Origin: Tetrahymena elliotti 4EA
Taxonomy: Eukaryota; Ciliophora; Oligohymenophorea; Hymenostomatida; Tetrahymenidae
Length of the DNA: 64,000 nt
Direction: 5' to 3'
Assembly: GCA_000231825.2 (NCBI GenBank)
Contig: JH720319.1
Span: 810,592 to 874,591 of the forward strand
A program made the translations under genes and the position numbers. Below the pieces are notes generated by a model. It did not search any database. It had not been told where the DNA came from and saw nothing but the letters and a program-made list of their open reading frames with translations. Positions 63,635 to 64,000 of this stretch are shown here, in pieces (within the stretch, counting starts at the first letter, position 1; every line of letters begins with the position of its first letter).

Positions 63635-64000
63635 TTTATTTTGAACGCTTTCAGAAGATGAATTGATGTTACTAATGCAATGAAAGAGAAAAAATGAATA
63701 TTAATTTTTAAGGCTGAAAGATTCTTTCTTGTAGGAGGAGTTTGTGGGAAAGTAAAAAAATTAATAAATAACAAAATATATTGAAAACAAATATAATAAA
63801 TATACTTTCTTTTTCAATTTATTCCAAATTTATATGATGAGATAAATATCAAATGACAAATCATTTTAAATACAAATATTAGTATATATTTTTAACAACC
63901 TACATAAAAAAAATATGTTTACTATTTAGTCATCAACCCTTTTAGTATATTTTTAAATCTCCTAAATTTTAAATACTAAGTAACAATTAATATATAATAA
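63635..64000. other. 5' flank of the bromodomain gene
   Basis: A+T-rich DNA to the window edge, no coding character seen. Likely holds the bromodomain gene's promoter. Confidence 0.35.

Overview
The window is nuclear DNA of a ciliate, most likely a Tetrahymena-type (oligohymenophorean) macronuclear sequence. In every recognisable gene TAA and TAG fall at ordinary sense positions and must be read as glutamine, and TGA is the only stop. The DNA is strongly A+T-rich, genes lie on both strands separated by very A+T-rich gaps, and short GT..AG introns (mostly 50-100 bp) split many genes. The introns are far longer than the tiny ones typical of Paramecium. I see no telomeric C4A2 tract, tRNA, rRNA or CRISPR. 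Reading frames were assembled by eye with the ciliate code. Several models close exactly in frame across all exons, which is a strong internal check.

Left part (1-19 kb): a coiled-coil gene cut by the window edge (-); calcineurin B (-); a multi-exon coiled-coil protein with a terminal CxxC motif (+); a PEX11-type peroxisome protein (-); a 1,141-residue intronless Q/N-rich protein (+); a two-SIS-domain protein of the glucokinase-regulator/MurQ family (+); and a secreted plant-type glutaminyl cyclase (-).

Middle part (19-45 kb): a DHHC palmitoyltransferase with about 860 extra residues between its second membrane segment and its catalytic domain (-); a RING-like/B-box protein (+); an Abitram/FAM206A homologue (-); a 12-kb IP3-receptor/ryanodine-receptor-type calcium release channel (-); and pyruvate kinase (-).

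Right part (46-64 kb): an allantoinase-fold protein that has lost most of its metal ligands and carries a huge low-complexity insertion (+); a small cysteine-rich membrane or secreted protein (+); two Q/S-rich proteins of unknown function (+), with a short compact hairpin-forming island between them and a decayed copy of the second one's C-terminus downstream; a NEK-like kinase with a long Q/N tail (+); and a small single-bromodomain protein (-).

The genes do not form an operon or one pathway. The calcium channel and calcineurin B both belong to calcium signalling but lie 25 kb apart. The least conventional objects are the allantoinase-fold pseudo-enzyme, the expanded DHHC enzyme and the structured island near 55.5 kb.
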